From positions 1-36,850 of the forward strand of contig JAUNJC010000007.1 of NCBI GenBank assembly GCA_030523195.1: a stretch of DNA of 36,850 bases. Reading direction: 5' to 3'. Position 1 is the stretch's first letter; each line of letters begins with the position of its first letter. The translations under genes were made by a program, and so were the position numbers. This DNA comes from Oscillospiraceae bacterium (GTDB lineage: Bacteria; Bacillota; Clostridia; Oscillospirales; Ruminococcaceae). The notes beneath the pieces were generated by a model, which was not told where the DNA came from, searched no databases, and saw only the letters and a program-made list of their open reading frames with translations. Below, piece after piece: positions 34,240-36,850 of the stretch.

Positions 34240-35445
34240 ATGGAAGCCAATTGCAACGAAACACCCAGTGCAAATCGGGTTCACATTGTCTTTTTCGGCA
34301 AACGCAATGCCGGAAAGTCCAGTCTTGTAAATGCCATTACCAACCAGACCATGTCGATTGTATCCCCTGTAAAAGGAACGACCACAGACCCTGTCCGAAA
34401 GGCAATGGAACTACTGCCGCTGGGGGCAGTTGTCATCATTGATACACCGGGTCTGGATGATACCGGAGAGTTAGGGTCGCTGCGCATCCAGAAGACGCAG
34501 GAAATGTTACAGCGTACGGATTTGGCGGTACTTGTCATCGACAGCACAGAAGGGAAAACCGAACTGGAACAGGAACTGGAAACCAAACTGCAAAAACAAC
34601 AGATCCCTTTTGTAGAAGTATATAATAAATGTGATAAGGGCATGCCAACAACTCTCCCTGCATCTTCCATTGCGGTCAGTGCAAAAACAGGATTTCAAAT
34701 AGAAGAGTTGAAAGAATTGCTTGCTGCCACTTATCAAAAACAGGCAGCAAAAACAAAACGCTCTCTGCTTGGTGATTTTGTACAAAAAGAAGATATTGTT
34801 ATTCTGGTGACCCCAATTGACGAATCTGCCCCCAAAGGACGTATGATTTTACCGCAGGTACAGGCAATTCGTTCGATTCTGGACAAAGAAGCCATTTGTC
34901 TGGTAGTACAACCAGCACAGCTTGCCTTTCTGCTGCAAAATCTAAAACAACCGCCGAAACTGGTAGTAACAGACAGTCAGGCGTTTGCAGAAGTAAACCG
35001 TATTGTTCCGCTGGAAATTGCACTCACTTCTTTTTCCATTTTATATGCCAAATATAATGGCGTACTGCAAAAGGCAGCACTGGCAGCAAAAACATTGGAA
35101 ACACTGCAAGAACAGGATTCTATTTTGATTGCAGAGGGCTGCACCCATCATCGACAGTGCAATGATATTGGAACGGTCAAACTGCCAAACTGGATACAAA
35201 GCTATACAAAAAAAACATTACATTTTTCGCTGACTTCGGGTGCCTCTTTCCCCACTGACCTACAGCCATATAAACTGGTCGTACATTGCGGCGGCTGCAT
35301 GCTAAAACCTCGTGTGGTGCAGTATCGACAGCAAATTGCGGAAGAAGCCAGTATTCCATTTACCAACTACGGCATCTTGATTGCATACATGAATGGCATT
35401 TTACAGAGAAGCCTTTCCATTTTTCCGGATTTATTTACAATATGA
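34240..35445 (+). CDS. hydF: [FeFe]-hydrogenase maturase HydF (GTPase scaffold)
   Basis: The 401-residue scaffold carries the pre-assembled diiron site to HydA. The N-terminal GTPase domain has the P-loop GKRNAGKS (20-27), the switch region KGTTTDP, DTPGLDD and NKCD. The C-terminal part holds cluster ligands in CTHHRQC and HCGGC, the family CxH...HCxxC pattern. It follows hydG directly, with AGGGGAGG upstream of the ATG, and ends at a bidirectional terminator. Confidence 0.96.
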   Translation: MEANCNETPSANRVHIVFFGKRNAGKSSLVNAITNQTMSIVSPVKGTTTDPVRKAMELLPLGAVVIIDTPGLDDTGELGSLRIQKTQEMLQRTDLAVLVIDSTEGKTELEQELETKLQKQQIPFVEVYNKCDKGMPTTLPASSIAVSAKTGFQIEELKELLAATYQKQAAKTKRSLLGDFVQKEDIVILVTPIDESAPKGRMILPQVQAIRSILDKEAICLVVQPAQLAFLLQNLKQPPKLVVTDSQAFAEVNRIVPLEIALTSFSILYAKYNGVLQKAALAAKTLETLQEQDSILIAEGCTHHRQCNDIGTVKLPNWIQSYTKKTLHFSLTSGASFPTDLQPYKLVVHCGGCMLKPRVVQYRQQIAEEASIPFTNYGILIAYMNGILQRSLSIFPDLFTI

Positions 35446-35448
35446 ATC

Positions 35449-35492
35449 AAAAAGAGCAGCTGCATTTCTCCTTTGCAACTGCTCCTATTTTT
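35449..35492. terminator. Bidirectional terminator after hydF
   Basis: GAGCAGCTGCA (35454-35464) pairs with TGCAACTGCTC (35474-35484) with one mismatch. TTTTTG follows on the minus side and CTATTTTTAC on the plus side. It separates convergent hydF and the DUF4261 gene. Confidence 0.85.
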
Positions 35493-35498
35493 ACATAA

Positions 35499-36371
35499 CT
35501 ATTCTCTGTTTTCACGGTTTCCCGATGCAAACGCATTCATATCAATATCAATCACTTCTCTTACAGGCTGTATCAATGCCTCTTCATAGTGGCAACGCCA
35601 CTGTTCCTGTTCTCCCATGATGCCATCTATGGTATCATGATCCTGAATGGGATTTCCATTTGCAAACAGATAAGAGAGTACATTATAAGCATGATTGACA
35701 ACTGCATTGGGATCTACTCCATGAAAATGATACTGTAAATCCGGCAGAGACAATAAGTGCATACCCAATGTATCAACAATCATATCATCCGTATCCTGTA
35801 TATTAAAAAATCTAACATTCACTGCAAAATAAACAAATCGATCTTCTTTCGGAATTGTATGATTGCGAATTTTATCTGCTGCAAACATTTTTCCAGAATT
35901 TTTCATATATACGGCTTCACATGTTGGATACAATTCCACCAAGGCTTCCATATAATTCATCAGCATTTCCGCACGATCCTGAGCATCCATCATACCTGCA
36001 AGCATATCAACTGCAACAACCTGATAATGACATTGCGATAAAATTTGCTCATGTTCTGGACAATCCCACATCTGACTTCTGATAAATGCATCTATTGTTT
36101 CATGATCTGTTTCACAACAATCTGTAATCATCAATATCGGTGCAATTGTACCCGTTTCATATGTCATTTTATACGGATTGACGGAAAAAATAATACTGTT
36201 ACCCTTATCATCGCTAAAATCCAAATCATCGCCAAGATGTTTTTTCATGATAGCAATCGCTGTTTCTCTATCCGGCATTTTACACTTTTCTTTCATGAGC
36301 AGCTGCATGGCAAACACAAGGTCACCTTCTACATTTTGACTGCGATCCTGCTGAAATGTTTGATTTTCCAT
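35499..36371 (-). CDS. DUF4261-domain protein
   Basis: The 290-residue, apparently cytoplasmic protein ends with the DUF4261 pattern: VDTLGMHLLSLPDLQYHFHG, then NHAYNVLSYLFANG, then DGIMGE. The function of this family is unknown. It often occurs near other uncharacterised immunity-like or stress genes. ATG 36371 was chosen (AAAGGTG 10 bases upstream); upstream in-frame codons give an improbable Cys/His-rich extension. It follows the gene at 36389 by 17 bases and is probably in the same operon. Confidence 0.8.
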   Translation of the reverse strand: MENQTFQQDRSQNVEGDLVFAMQLLMKEKCKMPDRETAIAIMKKHLGDDLDFSDDKGNSIIFSVNPYKMTYETGTIAPILMITDCCETDHETIDAFIRSQMWDCPEHEQILSQCHYQVVAVDMLAGMMDAQDRAEMLMNYMEALVELYPTCEAVYMKNSGKMFAADKIRNHTIPKEDRFVYFAVNVRFFNIQDTDDMIVDTLGMHLLSLPDLQYHFHGVDPNAVVNHAYNVLSYLFANGNPIQDHDTIDGIMGEQEQWRCHYEEALIQPVREVIDIDMNAFASGNRENRE

Positions 36372-36388
36372 CTTTACCACACACCTTT

Positions 36389-36847
36389 TTATTGATTTCC
36401 TTCTACAACAATGATGGTAGTATAACACAATGCCTCTTTCAGCCACGCAAGCCATGCTTCATAAAAGTTTTTTATTTCTGGTTCCATGATATCTAAATCA
36501 TTTTCAATCGCAGCGATTATTTTATTCCAATCTGCGATACCAATCCAATTATCAAAACAGACATCAAAACAAACTTCTGGCGTGCCATCAAAAGCATCTT
36601 TGGTTGGATAAATTTGTTTGAGATATGGAAGCAGTAACTTATCATAATCCTGCCTATAAACCACCAAAGGATTATAATAACAATTCCAGTCCTCCCACTG
36701 TGGATTCCAATCTGGTTCATGAGACATTCTAAGCGGATTAAAAGTCAACATGATTTTTTCAGAGGCAGGCGAATAGAGCCGCAATACTTTTTCTTGTTGT
36801 TTTTTAGGATATTGCCAAACTGACTTAGAATAATCTGGTGCATTCAT
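36389..36847 (-). CDS. Unrecognised protein at the window edge
   Basis: This frame is open for 152 residues up to the first visible ATG (36847), three bases from the window end, so the true start may lie outside. The sequence is rich in Trp, Tyr and acidic residues (for example DWNPQWEDWNCYYNPL and WLAWLKEAL) and has no signal peptide. The composition and pairing with DUF4261 resemble small immunity or effector-neighbour proteins of polymorphic toxin loci, but I cannot assign a family. Confidence 0.65.
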   Translation of the reverse strand: MNAPDYSKSVWQYPKKQQEKVLRLYSPASEKIMLTFNPLRMSHEPDWNPQWEDWNCYYNPLVVYRQDYDKLLLPYLKQIYPTKDAFDGTPEVCFDVCFDNWIGIADWNKIIAAIENDLDIMEPEIKNFYEAWLAWLKEALCYTTIIVVEGNQ

Positions 36848-36850
36848 AAC

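Overview
The window looks like chromosomal DNA from a cellulolytic, Gram-positive gut or rumen bacterium close to Ruminococcus (Oscillospiraceae). Four lines of evidence support this. First, it has secreted GH5 and GH9 cellulases with Thr-rich linkers and C-terminal dockerins, which are cellulosome parts. Second, it has Clostridia-type sporulation genes: an alpha/beta SASP, ylbJ, yqfC and yqfD. Third, it has the [FeFe]-hydrogenase maturases HydG and HydF. Fourth, promoters and Shine-Dalgarno sites are typical of Firmicutes: TTGACA-17-TATAAT and AGGAGG. No prophage, transposase or CRISPR array was seen.

Layout. 1-900: two tRNA-Ser genes behind one strong promoter, then a 91-residue protein ending in an NrdD-like glycyl-radical motif. 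1020-3630 (minus): a SASP and a ClpC-type ATPase without the usual middle domain. 3793-4653 (plus): a 45-residue Cys-rich membrane peptide and a DUF4177 protein, with repeat element R1 between them. 4861-9319 (minus): a trmB, GH59-like hydrolase and small-protein operon. 9587-13687 (minus): two tandem GH5-dockerin cellulases that run into dCMP deaminase. 13830-14118: the second repeat copy, R2. 14155-16888: divergent ylbJ and yqfCD. 16992-20856 (minus): dgt-dnaG-rpoD, preceded by a dense cluster of TTGTCAACA-type motifs. 21232-24696 (minus): yigZ, rpmE, a nitroreductase and a beta-CASP nuclease. 24854-32567 (minus): GtrA, a GH9-CBM3-dockerin enzyme, a leucine-rich-repeat dockerin protein, and a second GH9 enzyme whose dockerin is cut off by an in-frame TAA. 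32808-35445 (plus): hydG-hydF. 35499-36847 (minus): a DUF4261 protein and an unrecognised protein at the window edge.

Together the five dockerin-bearing loci form a cellulosome neighbourhood: two endoglucanases, two GH9 enzymes and a non-catalytic LRR component. At least two dockerin subtypes are present. HydG/HydF suggest that sugars are fermented with hydrogen production.

The best candidate for something undescribed is the R1/R2 pair. These are about 290 bp and non-coding. All four differences examined in two predicted stems keep pairing, through G-U wobbles, only if the RNA is read from the minus strand. Other leads are a stand-alone NrdD-like glycyl-radical domain, a GH59-like enzyme with no signal peptide and a long disordered tail, the nonsense codon between GH9 and its dockerin, and the motif cluster ahead of dgt-dnaG-rpoD.
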